The translations under genes and the position numbers were made by a program. Below the pieces are notes generated by a model. It had not been told where the DNA came from, did not search any database, and saw only the letters and a list, made by a program, of their open reading frames with translations. 64,000 nt of DNA from assembly GCA_943735955.1 (NCBI GenBank), contig OX030955.1, positions 9,474,147 through 9,538,146 of the forward strand. The letters are read 5' to 3'. Shown in pieces: positions 20,722 through 32,715 of the stretch (the stretch's first letter is position 1; each line of letters opens with the position of its first letter). Origin of the DNA: Piscicola geometra (lineage: Eukaryota > Annelida > Clitellata > Hirudinida > Piscicolidae).

Positions 20722-22304
20722 TAGAGGTCGGACATGGACGATTTTTCATTCCCGGTCCCGTCCCGTTCCCGAAATTTTTTTTCCCGTCCCGTCCCGTTCC
20801 CGATGGGACATCAGAATTTTGATTCCCGTCCCGTCCCGTTCCCGAAATTTTTTTTCCCGTCCCGTCCCGTTCCCGATGGGACATCAGAATTTTGATTCCC
20901 GTCCCGTCCCGTTCCCGAAATTTTTTTTCCCGTCCCGACTCGTTCCCGAAAGCTTTTTGTTTTTTTATTCATTTTCGTTGCCGTTTTTACTGGTCCCATA
21001 CTTGCTAGTTCTAAAATTTCTTAAAATTTATTATTTGAAAGTCAGAGAATATTTCTTTTAATGAAATAAAAAAACACGATTTAAAGTTCAATATTTATTG
21101 AAATGAAAGTATTGTTTTTGAGTTATTCAATCAAGTCTTTATTGCTTTTCACACGGGTTAAACCGTTAAGAGTTTCAGCTTTCAAATGAGATGATTTTGG
21201 GTCTGAGGTTAAACGACCACATATTGAAAAATTCTGTTCACAGCGAATATAACATGCAGATACACTAAACAAAATTTTGGCTACTTCTTGTACTATTTTA
21301 AAATTGCTCATTTTACTCCAATAAAATAAAACATCTTTATAATTTTAAATTTTTTTGGGACGTAATTGTGAATATTTGTTCAATTCATCCTCTTCTGAAT
21401 TTTTTTCTTTGTTCATTATTACTAATTCTTCAATAATGTTAGAAATATGTTTTTTAACAACATTCTTATTCTCTACAACTGCAAATATAAAATCATTCGT
21501 ATAATTTGATAGTATAATAATTTTATTATAATTTTTAAATTATAAAAACAAACATAATAGGTCTAAATAACCATCATTTGTTTTTTTCTCAAAGGCACTG
21601 CAGCTTGGTATGGCTGTAAAAAATTACATTTTTTCTAATGAAAGTCTTGGTATTTATTTCTCTTCTATCCCAAACTTTTTTCCTATTATTCTTTCATACT
21701 GGGGAGGCAACAGACATGCTGTCATACGAATAAGATCAATGGCATCTTTTCTTTTGTCGAAATGATCAACTGAGCAATCATTTGGAAATTAATCATTCAA
21801 ATTCAAAGTATTAATTTATAAAATTAAAATAATATAACTGACCATTTTGATTTCATCTGAAAAGTTTTCATCATCACCCATTTGTTCTAATCTCCCTAAT
21901 CTTTGGACTCATCATAACAACTTCAAATGTAGTGTTGGAGGTTTAGATATTGGCAATAGTGGCTTCGTTATACTTTTCCATTGCATTTAATACTTATTTT
22001 AAGTACGGAGTATCGATGAAATAAAGATTTCCATACTTGGAAGTTTGCTGAAAAATCATTGAAGAATCCAATCCCAATAACTGTTATTCCCGTTTTCCCG
22101 TTCCCGATTTAAAAGTTGATTCCCGTTCCCGTCTTTTCCCGTTCCCGATTTGAATGTTGATTCCCGTTCCCGTTCCCGTCCCGAAAACCTATTCCCGGTT
22201 CCCGAATTTTCCCGTCCCGAAATTAATTTTCATTCCCGTTCCCGCGGGAGTCCCGCGGGTACCCGCGGGTACCCGATCAGATCGGGTACCCGGTCCGACC
22301 TCTA
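20722..22304. mobile_element. hAT DNA transposon, decayed
   Basis: Terminal inverted repeats TAGAGGTCGGAC at both ends, flanked by a perfect 8-bp duplication GAGTAAAT (20714-20721 and 22305-22312). Subterminal zones on both sides carry clustered TTCCCGTCCCGTCCCG motifs, and the right end has CGGGTACCCG palindromes. The 1583-bp interior contains minus-strand remnants of a hAT transposase. Located in the large dystrophin intron. Confidence 0.93.
21123..21800 (-). pseudogene. hAT transposase remnant, C-terminal part
   Basis: Minus-strand fragments of a cut-and-paste transposase. The segment 21123-21311 encodes ACYIRCEQNFSICGRLTSD and then LNGLTRVKSNKDLIE, matching the hAT C-terminal dimerisation domain (consensus SERNFS-AG---------L---LF---N). 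A second piece at about 21670-21790 reads DHFDKRKDAIDLIRMTACLP in another frame. Stops and frame changes separate the pieces and the catalytic N-terminal part is not recognisable, so it is dead. It lies inside the hAT element 20722-22304. Confidence 0.8.
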
Positions 22305-22364
22305 GAGTAAATACGAAACATGAATATAGGCAAGAAGAAGCATGAGTGTGTCATTGGAAAACAA

Positions 22365-22626
<262 letters not shown>

Positions 22627-22779
22627 AAACAACAAAGACGCGAATATCGACGTCTTTACTGAGAATTGCTGCTGTTTTAGAGTAATGAGAGAGCAGAAAC
22701 CATTCGGAAAAAAATAAAACTAAATGTTTCAGAAATTAGAAGTAAAAAGAATTTTTTTCAACGCTGACAAAAATTGAAA

Positions 22780-22860
22780 GTGGATGTAAGAAAAAAAGAT
22801 GAAGAAAAAGAGAGGAAGAAAAAAAGATGAAGAAAAAGAGATGAAGAAAAAGAGAATGAA
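22780..22860. repeat. GA-rich purine tract
   Basis: Imperfect repeats of AAGATGAAGAAAAAGAGA; strongly purine-biased on the plus strand. Confidence 0.75.
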
Positions 22861-23087
22861 ATGAAAAGAAATGAAAGATGGGGGAGTAAGGAGGTTGAAG
22901 AAGTTAAAAACGTGGCAGGAAGTTGGAGAAGGGGGATTGAAGGTGAATACAAAGTGCATGGGTGGGGACAAGGTCTCACAAAGGCGATAATTTGCAGGAG
23001 ATGTCGACTAGGTGGTCATTAGGCGTCCTAAATAATCACTACGCTTATAATGCTTCCAGGTCTAACATGCGCATTCACACTTCTTTA

Positions 23088-23735
23088 ATGTACACATACA
23101 AAACTTTGAGGCACACATACAAAACTTTGAGGCACACATACAAAACTTTGAGGCACACATACAAAACTTTGAGGCACACATACAAAACTTGAGGCACACA
23201 TACAAAACTTTGAGACACACATACAAAACTTTGAGGCACACATACAAAACTTTGAGGCACACATACAAAACTTTGAGGCACACATACAAAACTTTGAGAC
23301 ACACATACAAAACTTTGAGGCACACATACAAAACTTTGAGGCACACATACAAAACTTTGAGGCACACATACAAACTTTGAGGCACACATACAAACTTTGA
23401 GGCACACATAAAAAACTTTGAGGCACACATACAAAACTTTGAGGCACACATACAAAACTTTGAGGCACACATACAAACTTTGAGGCACACATACAAACTT
23501 TGAGGCACACATACAAAACTTTGAGGCACACATACAAACTTTGAGGCACACATACAAAACCTTGAGGCACACATACAAAACTTTGAGGCACACATACAAA
23601 ACTTTGAGGTACACATACAAAACTTTGAGGCACACATACAAAACTTTGAGGCACACATACAAAACTTTGAGATACACATACAAAACTATGAAGCACACAT
23701 ACAAAACATTGAAACACACATACACAAATAATCTT
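23088..23735. repeat. 21-bp minisatellite GAGGCACACATACAAAACTTT
   Basis: About 30 copies of a 20-21 bp unit built on GGCACACATACAAAACTTT. Several copies lack one A, which breaks the period. Edge copies are more diverged than central ones. Long Cys/Val-rich open frames on the minus strand are artefacts. Confidence 0.97.
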
Positions 23736-24179
23736 TAAAAATTTTAAAACTAAAATCACTTAAATACTCACAAAGGTAGCATACAGAAAATAAAAACGAA
23801 AATCAAAGATGTACGAAATCTAATTGCGACAAACACAGCTAAAACAAGATGATTCACGCATTTGAGTAACGCATAGAGACTTGAAGCAGACATGAAAGGT
23901 GAGCTTAATGAAGAAAAACGTACAAATTGATGTCTCAGAACTGCAACTTAAATGTCTAAAATGGAGGCCGAATTAGAATGCTTGTCAGATGTCCGAGCAA
24001 CGAGAAGTGATAGAAAAACATTTAAAGCCTTTTTAGTTAAATTATTTTTTCGTTTTTAGTATTTCAGTTTTTTAGCTTCTTTGATTCTAGATTTTCATCT
24101 GTAAAAGTTTTAAAAATAGGAGGAAATAGTTTTGAAAACCAAACGTAAACGATTTCCATAACCAGCCAGGTCGTAGGGG

Positions 24180-24345
24180 AAGAATTACCAATTTTGTTTT
24201 TTAATTTATATTCTCAGAGCTTAAGTTTCTCTCGGCATCTCTTTCCATATGAATTTAGCCTACTATGGAGTTTGGGAATCGAACCAACGACTTATGAATA
24301 TAAGCCACGAGTCGTTGACCACTCGTCCACCCTTTCAACCAACAA
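24180..24345 (-). mobile_element. tRNA-related SINE fragment
   Basis: On the minus strand it shows GGGTGGACGAGTGGTCAACG (A-box like) and GTTGGTTCGATTCCC (B-box) about 40 bp apart, a Ser/Leu-tRNA-like head. The anticodon arm is not intact and no acceptor stem pairs, so it is a SINE head and not a tRNA gene. Tail limits are unclear. Confidence 0.5.
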
Positions 24346-25072
24346 AGAAAAAAGAAAATAGAATTGAATTGTTAACGAGATTATTGAATCTCACAATATT
24401 TGAATAATGAAACGTAGGAAACATAGAAGAATACAACATTTTTTAGTGCCTATTGTTCCACAATCATAGAGGTCCATAAGGGCTTTGTGAGCGTGACTGT
24501 GTGCGTGTGGATGTTTGTGCGTGTGGATGTTGGTGTGTGTGTGTGTGTGTTTGTGTGTGGTGTGAATTATGTTTGGACGTTCTAAACAATTTTTTTTCTT
24601 CTAAAAATTAAGTTTTGAGAGCGATAGTTGAAGAAACTATCGGTAAATACTGTTTAACCTTTACTAAAACCAGCTTTGTGATTCATATAAACCATCGAAT
24701 ATTAACAAACTGGCTGAAGATGAACGAAGATTTCCGTTTAAAAAAGTTAATATTTGAAACTTTTGTACACTGCCATTATACGAAAACAACGTAAACATGA
24801 ACTAATTGGGAAATAAACTTTAAGTAGGAAAGCAAAAGCAAGGAAATATGTACAAACCTGGGGGGAAAGCAGAAAGATATATAAAAATTAAAAGATTAGT
24901 AATCATCGTCAAACTCGTTCTTGAAGACCACTTGGGTTTACGCCACTTTGAAAATAACTTTTTCTTGTTTTGCATTGAATCAGTGCCATTCTGAAATAAG
25001 CCTTCAAAATTAGTATTTGTAAATTAATATACCTGAAAATTTGAAAAATAATAACTTAAATTCAGTATACAT

Positions 25073-25400
25073 CAGGGGCGGCGATCTGCTGCAAATCTTG
25101 GTGGGTTCCTACCCAGCAGGGACGATCCAAGGGAGATCCTGGGGTCCAGAGCCTCCTCCCCCCCCCTTAAAAAACATTTTTTAACTTCAATTTTGATACG
25201 AATATTTAAGTAAGAAATGAATAGTTTTGTTTTAGACAGCTATAACTATAACTACACATACTCACAATGTGTTACTATGTAAACATTCTGTTTTATTCTA
25301 TGTTTGACGATTATATTCTCATCAAAACATGAGTTTGAAATTTTTTGTGTAAAATAAGGGGGGGTCCGGACCCCAGGACCTCCCAGGATCCCCGCCCATG
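25073..25400. mobile_element. hAT-type MITE (CAGGGGCGG ends)
   Basis: 328 bp beginning CAGGGGCGG and ending CCGCCCATG (one mismatch in the inverted repeat), flanked by 8-bp repeats GTATACAT (25065-25072) and GTTTACAT (25401-25408). The subterminal parts AGATCCTGGGGTCC and GGACCCCAGGACCT are also inverted. No coding potential. Confidence 0.85.
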
Positions 25401-26504
25401 GTTTACATCATTAGATCTTTAATTTTCAAAAAATAATATATATTTAATCTCGAAAAAGTGGAAGAAGAAGAAGGAGGAAAGTATAAAGAGAGTTAATGAG
25501 CAGGAATCAGAGATTGAGATGACAATGCAATATGATTAATCAGCATGGCGCGCAGGCATGCCTCAAATACCAATGGCGACCACCGCTCCGAATCTGAAGG
25601 CGAATGTCGTCTGGAATGGCGGGAAGGCTTCATTAAAAGTTGCATTCCCGACGTGAATGTGTCTTTAATAAAATATTATTGGAAAATACGGAATAGGAAA
25701 AAAGAAAGAAAGAAAGGAAACGCAGATAGAAATTTTCATGCATGGATTAAGGGAGATTTGATTAAATTATCCGCGGGAAAGTGTGAAACTTTTTCTTTGC
25801 TTTTACCGATTTTTTTTCTCGTTTTGCTTGGAAAACAACTCAATTTGAAGGTATTTTCTAGATTTTTTAAGAAACGAAATCGAGCATTCGTTCACGTCCG
25901 TCAGTCACTCTTCCTTCATTGATCACAACCTAATCTGTCTTCCGAGCGCTTTTCATCCATTTATTTGTCTCTATCATTGCCATCGACATCATCACCAGTA
26001 CCATCATCATAATCATCATCACCATTACCATCATCATAATCATCATCACCATCATCGCAACTCAGCATTGGTATCTTGGTAACTCATTCGAAGAACAACT
26101 CAAAGCGACATTTTGAAATATTTGAATGGTGATCTCCGATGAAAGTGAAACGACACAATCGACATGCACCACCGAGTGGTCTGGAAGCTCTTTCGGGCTA
26201 ACGCCACGTTAACAAAACTCGTCGTTTTGTTGTATTGTGTTAATAACCTCGATGACACACGCGTGAGTTTCAGTCTTAAGAAAGAAAATATTGAAATGAA
26301 AAGATTCAATGAAACGCATATTCGGCTCCCTTCAAATGCATGTTTGAGTTCCTTCAAATGCATGTTTGAGTCCCTTAAGGCCCCTCAAGCACCTTCTCAG
26401 AAGCACAAGAAGGAAGGAAAGATGACAACGACAAGTCATGCTTTGGTGACTTGCACTCGCAATGCTAATTTCTCAGAGTTGTCTGCTGAGAGAGATGATA
26501 GAGA

Positions 26505-27405
26505 AGTGTTGTGTTGGTGTTGTGTTGGTGTTGGTGTTGGTGTTGTGTTGGTGTTGTGTTGGTGTTGTGTTGGTGTTGTGTTGGTGTTGTGTTGGTGTTG
26601 TGTTGGTGTTGTGTTGGTGTTGTGTTGGTGTTGTGTTGGCGTTGTGTTAGTGTTGGGTTGGTGTTGTGTTGGTGTTTTGTATTGGTGTTGTATTGGTGTT
26701 GTGTTGGTGTTGTGTTGGTGTTGTGTTGGTGTTGGTGTTGTGTTGGTGTTGTGTTGGTGTTGTGTTGGTGTTGTGTTGGTGTTGTGTTGGTGTTGTGTTG
26801 GTGTTGTGTTGGTGTTGGGTTGGTGTTGGGTTGGTGTTGTGTTGGCGTTGTGTTGGTGTTGTGTTGGTGTTGGGTTGGTGTTGTGTTAGTGTCGTGTTGG
26901 TGTTGTGTTGGTGTTGTGTTGTGTTGGTGTTGTGTTGGTGTTGTGTTGGTGTTATGTTGGTGTTGTGTTAGTGTTGTGTTGGTGTTGTGTTGGTGTTGTG
27001 TTGGTTTTGATGTTGGTGTTGTGTTGTGTTGGTGTTGTGTTTGTGTTGTGTTGGTGTTGTGTTGGTGTTGTGTTGGTGTTGTGTTGGTGTTGTGTTAGTG
27101 TTGTGTTGGTGTTGTGTTGGTGTTGTGTTGGTGTTGTGTTGGTGTTGTGTTGGTGTTGTGTTGGTGTTGTGTTGGTGTTGTGTTGGGGTTGTGTTGGTGT
27201 TGTGTTGGTGTTGGGTTGGTGTTGGGTTGGTTTTGTGTTAGTGTTGGTGTTGTGTTGGTGTTGTGTTGGTGTTGTGTTGTGTTGGTGTTGTGTTGGTGTT
27301 GTGTTAGTGTTGGGTTGGTGTTGTGTTGGTGTTGTGTTGGTGTTGTGTTGGTGTTGTGTTGGTGTTGTGTTGGCGTTGTGTTGGTTTTGTGTTGGTGTTG
27401 TGGGA
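26505..27405. repeat. TGTTGTGTTGGTG minisatellite
   Basis: About 900 bp of a 12-bp unit GTGTTGGTGTTG with 6-bp insertions and G/C variants. The Cys/Val/Leu open frames, and Thr/Gln/Asn ones on the other strand, are artefacts. Confidence 0.97.
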
Positions 27406-29678
27406 TCGAAATTGGTTTCCTTCAGATTGATCTCTCCTCCAAACAGGTGCGCCTTATACATGGTACTTTACGGTATCTGGAATAGAGTTACCGCTATTAG
27501 AAGAACGATCATTCATATAGTTGATTACAACTGCAGTAATAGAAGTATTATAAGTAATACTCCTATTATAAGTAGAAACAGCGTAACATTATTAGTATTA
27601 GCAGTAATACTGCTAGTATGAAATAGCGTAAAATGAAGTAACAGTATCAAAGGAAAGCATTCGTTTATTGCTAATGCTTTATGGCGGACATAAAGGCTGA
27701 CTGTTTTTTGCATGCTTTCCTTCATTTCTGGCATTTCTCCGAGATCATTTGCCAGCCATAACAAGTTTTAGTTAATTGCAAACTTCGGTCGAAACTGCTC
27801 ACTTTGTGCCATTTTATACGTCCAACTTTTTTCTGAGATTGAAGTTTTTATGATTGTTTTTACGAGTAAAAGATTTACGGTTTGGTCACAGAACACTGTA
27901 ATGAAAAAATAATCCTACTCACCCTTGAAAAACATGTATTTTCATATAACTTTTATTCATTAATATTTTTATTATTACATAACATTTTTTTCAGATTCGT
28001 CATAATAAAATATTTATTCTCAAATTTATGACATTTAAAGATGTAAATTGCATGCTTTATGCTCCTTCTTATCCACCATGTATCATTTCGGAAATTTTAT
28101 TTCAAATTTTGAAGTCTACTCCTATTTATTTGTTTTATTTAATTTATATTATTCGTTTTTAAATTGAATTTTTTTGCTTTTTTTTGTTTCTTACATATTC
28201 ATTTATTTAATTTTTAATTAAATTTTCAATCATACTTTTTACATCTTATTTCTTTATCAGAATTTTTTTTTTGAATTTTTTTCCATTTTTTATTCGCTTC
28301 TCAGCGTCACAATACTCTCGTTTGCCATCCGGTTCAAACAAATTTTTCTGCTAAAATTGAAATACTAAAATAATTATTTCAACTCAAAAGATGAATGCTT
28401 CGTTAGAAAGTACGGCTTTGATCAGAAAACAAACTTTTCACCGCTCACAACCTTTACTTCAAGCCATCACAACGTAACTCTTGAAGCGTTCTTTGAAGAG
28501 ATGTGCAATCATCTCATTTGAGCATAAAAACTACGCTAGATGCGAGTAAAAACACAAAACCTCAAGTTGAAATTAAGCTATTTAGAGGCGTGTTTATGAA
28601 GCCACGTCTTGCTATTCTTATTCGCTATCGTGTTCGAGGAGGAGTGACATGGCGTCTAATGGAGGAGAGCACAATGGAAGCTTTTAGGCGCCAAATTGAC
28701 GAAGAATAATCAGCTTTTAAGCTAGAATCATGATAATAAAACAACAAAAAATAGCTCTAAAAGTTTAAAATTGAATGATAAAGTTTACAAACTAAAGCCT
28801 AAATAACGCAGAGCATAAATGCCGAGATTATCTTCGTAATGACGTAAAGTGTGTCCAAATAAAGAGATACTTCAGCGTTGTTTATACTTAATGTTAGCAA
28901 AACTTTATAATGCCATTGTCACCAATGAGAAATGAAATGTTTCTTATTAAAAACGTGAGTGCCAAGAGAAACTTTTAATTTGATGTTTCTAGTTCTTTAT
29001 GCGAACTTTTTTGCAAGCATTCAATACTGATTTAGTGTCGGCGTTTTCAAGATTAAACTCGACACCAGCTGTGACGGAGGAGTGTGCAGAAAATGCTAAC
29101 CAGATCAATTTTTCAAAACACTCACGCGACCAAGCGACGAATATTCTTGTGATTCCATGTAGGCCGTGAACTGAGCTTTCGTAATTGAAATTTTTTCCCA
29201 AACTTTGAGCTGCAAGTTTAACAATTGGCAAATTTCGGTGAGAATTTTATTTCCAAAGCAATAATTTAGGAGATTTTCACAACTAGAATGAATAAAGAAA
29301 AAAAGAAGAAGATGCCTCAATGCTGAGTTGGAAAAGAATGATTGATTCTGAATAGAATTCTGATTTCGCGAGGGTTCAATAAAACAGCAAGATTAATCAC
29401 GCTTGTGGAGAGATGTTGAAGTTTTTGCCCCTCTGTCGTCTGTTCTTGTGGTGTTGTTATATTTCTGCGATGTGTGTCTCTACCTTTCTAGGCTCATGGA
29501 TCAATTCAATTGTGGCTTTGCCTATTCCGTGATTAATTCGTTCCATCTTCAAAGCTCTGCACTCAGTCCAGAGTTGTGCAGGGTGCCCAGTGTGAACATG
29601 CTCAAGTAGAGGCGAGCAGATTTGAAGAGCCCTTTTTCAGACTTTTTGATTCTGTCTTTGTAGATACCATCCAGTCTG

Positions 29679-29680
<2 letters not shown>

Positions 29681-29762
<82 letters not shown>
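29681..29762. repeat. (CA)n microsatellite
   Basis: About 41 pure CA dinucleotides in the large dystrophin intron. Confidence 0.97.
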
Positions 29763-29764
<2 letters not shown>

Positions 29765-30012
29765 CTTCCCTATACCAACTCAACAATGACCACGTCAGCG
29801 CTTGATTAGCTTCTTTGTCAAGACACAAAAAGAAAGCATATATGCATGATGAGATTCGTCAATGAACGCGCTGACACTTAATCTCTTGTCTCTCAATTTA
29901 TGATGATCATGCACATAAAACACATGTGTTTAATGCTGCAAGGGTGGCGTAAATTTTTATTAGGCCGGCATGCATTCGTAAATCTGGATTGAAAATCTAC
30001 ATGCTCAATCGC

Positions 30013-30307
<295 letters not shown>

Positions 30308-30877
30308 TTTGTCTTGTTGCCATAACGATTTAAAGGAGAACCTAAGTAAAAGGACATAAATTTGTGTGTATCCATTTATTTTATCTTAATAACTATCTAA
30401 ACACTTTCTTAATTTTATTGTCTCTGCACTTTAATGCGCTCTTTCTGTTCTTATCGTACAACATTGCTTATAACTATAAATCCTATGAATTTTGTTTCAC
30501 AAATTGACAAAATCAAGTCATTCAAACTTGTCAAAAGTTTATCAAATACGATTTTATTTTATAATTTTCAAAAAATCTTTGAACCTCTAAATTCTTCCAC
30601 TATTGCATTCACGTCACTCCCTTCAAACTTCCAAAGTATTGATGAAGCTTTCTGACAATTTCGAGTCAATGTTTTCGACTCTGATATCCAATATATAACT
30701 AAAAGTCTTCTCGAATAATTTTTACGCTTTAAAATTCTGATACAAGATTCACAAATATCTACAAGCAGAAAACAAAATCTATAAAAGAATTTAGAAAAAC
30801 AAAATCCCATAAGACTTCGAGAGAAAACTGAAAAACACCGGAGTAAAAACATCTATGTAAGCATGCAAATATAAAAA

Positions 30878-31460
30878 CACAAAACAGAGCTAAAAATACA
30901 AAACAGAGCTAAAAATACAAAACAGAGCTAAAAATACAAAACAGAGCTAAAAATACAAAACAGAGCTAAAAATAAAAAACAGAGCTAAAAATAAAAAACA
31001 GAGCTAAAAATACAAAACAGAGCTAAAAATACAAAACAGAGCTAAAAATACAAAACAGAGCTAAAAATACAAAACAGAGCTAAAAATACAAAACAGAGCT
31101 AAAAATACAAAACAGAGCTAAAAATACAAAACAGAGCTAAAAATACAAAACATAGCTAAAAATACAAAACAGAGCTAAAAATACAAAACAGAGCTAAAAA
31201 TACAAAACAGAGCTAAAAATACAAAACAGAGCTAAAAATACAAAACAGAGCTAAAAATACAAAACAGAGCTAAAAATACAAAACAGAGCTAAAAATACAA
31301 AACAGAGCTAAAAATACAAAACAGAGCTAAAAATACAAAACAGAGCTAAAAATACAAAACAGAGCTAAAAATACAAAACAGAGCTAAAAATACAAAACAG
31401 AGCTAAAAATACAAAACAGAGCTAAAAATACAAAACAGAGCTAAAAATACAAAAACAGGG
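30878..31460. repeat. 19-bp satellite ACAGAGCTAAAAATACAAA
   Basis: About 30 near-identical 19-bp copies. Only scattered single changes (AATAAAAAA variants near 30970-31000, CATAGC at 31150) are visible, which suggests recent amplification. An A-rich, CACACAAA-rich tract follows to about 31750. Confidence 0.97.
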
Positions 31461-32139
31461 ATAAAATAAAAATAAATATCTAAAGATACAAAAAAAGAGA
31501 TAAAAATAAAAAACATGAAGACGCATAAAGTAAACCCAAGCATGAAAAACACTCACAAATGTTGCAATACACGCGAAAATAGAAAAAAATACAAAGAAAC
31601 CCACAAACACTGAGAAGAAAACACACAAAAATAGGAAAACACACAAACACAAAGAAGAAGACACACAAACACACAGAAGAAGACCCACAAACACACAGAA
31701 AAAGACACACAAACACGAAGAAGAAGACACACAAACAGAGGAAGCGGCACAAACACGTTGTAAGTGTAAACGGCGATTGAATTCTCAGTCAGAAAGTCGT
31801 TTTGCAAGCCTGAAGCGGAATGATGCTTCTGATAATCTTGGTGAGGAATGGCTTTGGCGGATGATGATGATGATGGTGGTGATGATGATGATGATGGTGA
31901 TGAAATTGTGTGGAGAGATAAGTAAAGGCGGTGGGGGTTCTGGATGTGCTCAATGGTGTTTTTGTTGTATGAGGGAGGTGGTTATGGTGGTGGTAGTTAT
32001 GGTGGTTTCGGATTTAGAGTGAGAGTTTTTTAATTGGTTATGTTTAGCAAATTATGGAGATATGGTTTCCATAGATTTATGGCATGTCATAAAGGTGCCT
32101 TATGACCTCTTGGCAGTGGTGAATACTAAGAAAAACATC

Positions 32140-32655
32140 TGCAATACAATACAATACAATACATTACAATAAAATACAATAAAATACAATAAAATACAAT
32201 AAAATACAATAAAATACAATAAAATACAATAAAATACAATAAAATACAATAAAATACAATAAAATACAATAAAATACAATAAAATACAATAAAATACAAT
32301 AAAATACAATAAAATACAATAAAATACAATAAAATACAATAAAATACAATAAAATACAATAAAATACAATAAAATACAATAAAATACAATAAATTCAATA
32401 AAATACAATAAAATACAATAAAATACAATAAAATACAATAAAATACAATAAAATACAATAAAATACAATAAAATACAATAAAATACAATAAAATACAATA
32501 AAATACAATAAAATACAATAAAATACAATAAAATACAATAAAATACAATAAAATACAATAAAATACAATAAAATACAATAAAATACAATAAAATACAATA
32601 AAATACAATAAAATACAATAAAATACAATAAAATACAATACAATACTATGTAGTA
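32140..32655. repeat. 10-bp satellite AAAATACAAT
   Basis: About 50 nearly perfect 10-bp units with one 4-5 bp deletion at about 32393. It continues directly into a SINE-like head at 32660-32710, whose own tail is CAATA-rich, so the array looks like an expanded SINE tail. Confidence 0.97.
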
Positions 32656-32715
32656 CAATACAATGAAATGAAGAATATTATTAACATGGCGTAAACCCGA
32701 ACTTAGCTTCAAGAC
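32656..32715 (-). mobile_element. SINE head fragment next to the 10-bp satellite
   Basis: Shares AATATTATTAACATGGCGT and the following CGAAC-AGCTT with 6354-6388. On the minus strand GTTCGGGTTTACGCC is B-box-like. Its downstream tail becomes the 32140-32655 array. Confidence 0.5.

Noticed and set aside
25545..25922. 125-codon open frame starting MARRHASNTNGD
   Set aside because: No recognisable family, no splice context, AT-rich second half; probably chance, though it could be an old mobile element.
26164..27621. Cys/Val/Leu-rich open frames over 200 codons
   Set aside because: Produced by the GTGTTGGTGTTG satellite.
30878..31460. CRISPR-like regular array, also considered for 23088-23735 and 32140-32655
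   Set aside because: No distinct spacers: units are directly adjacent tandem copies in a eukaryotic intron.
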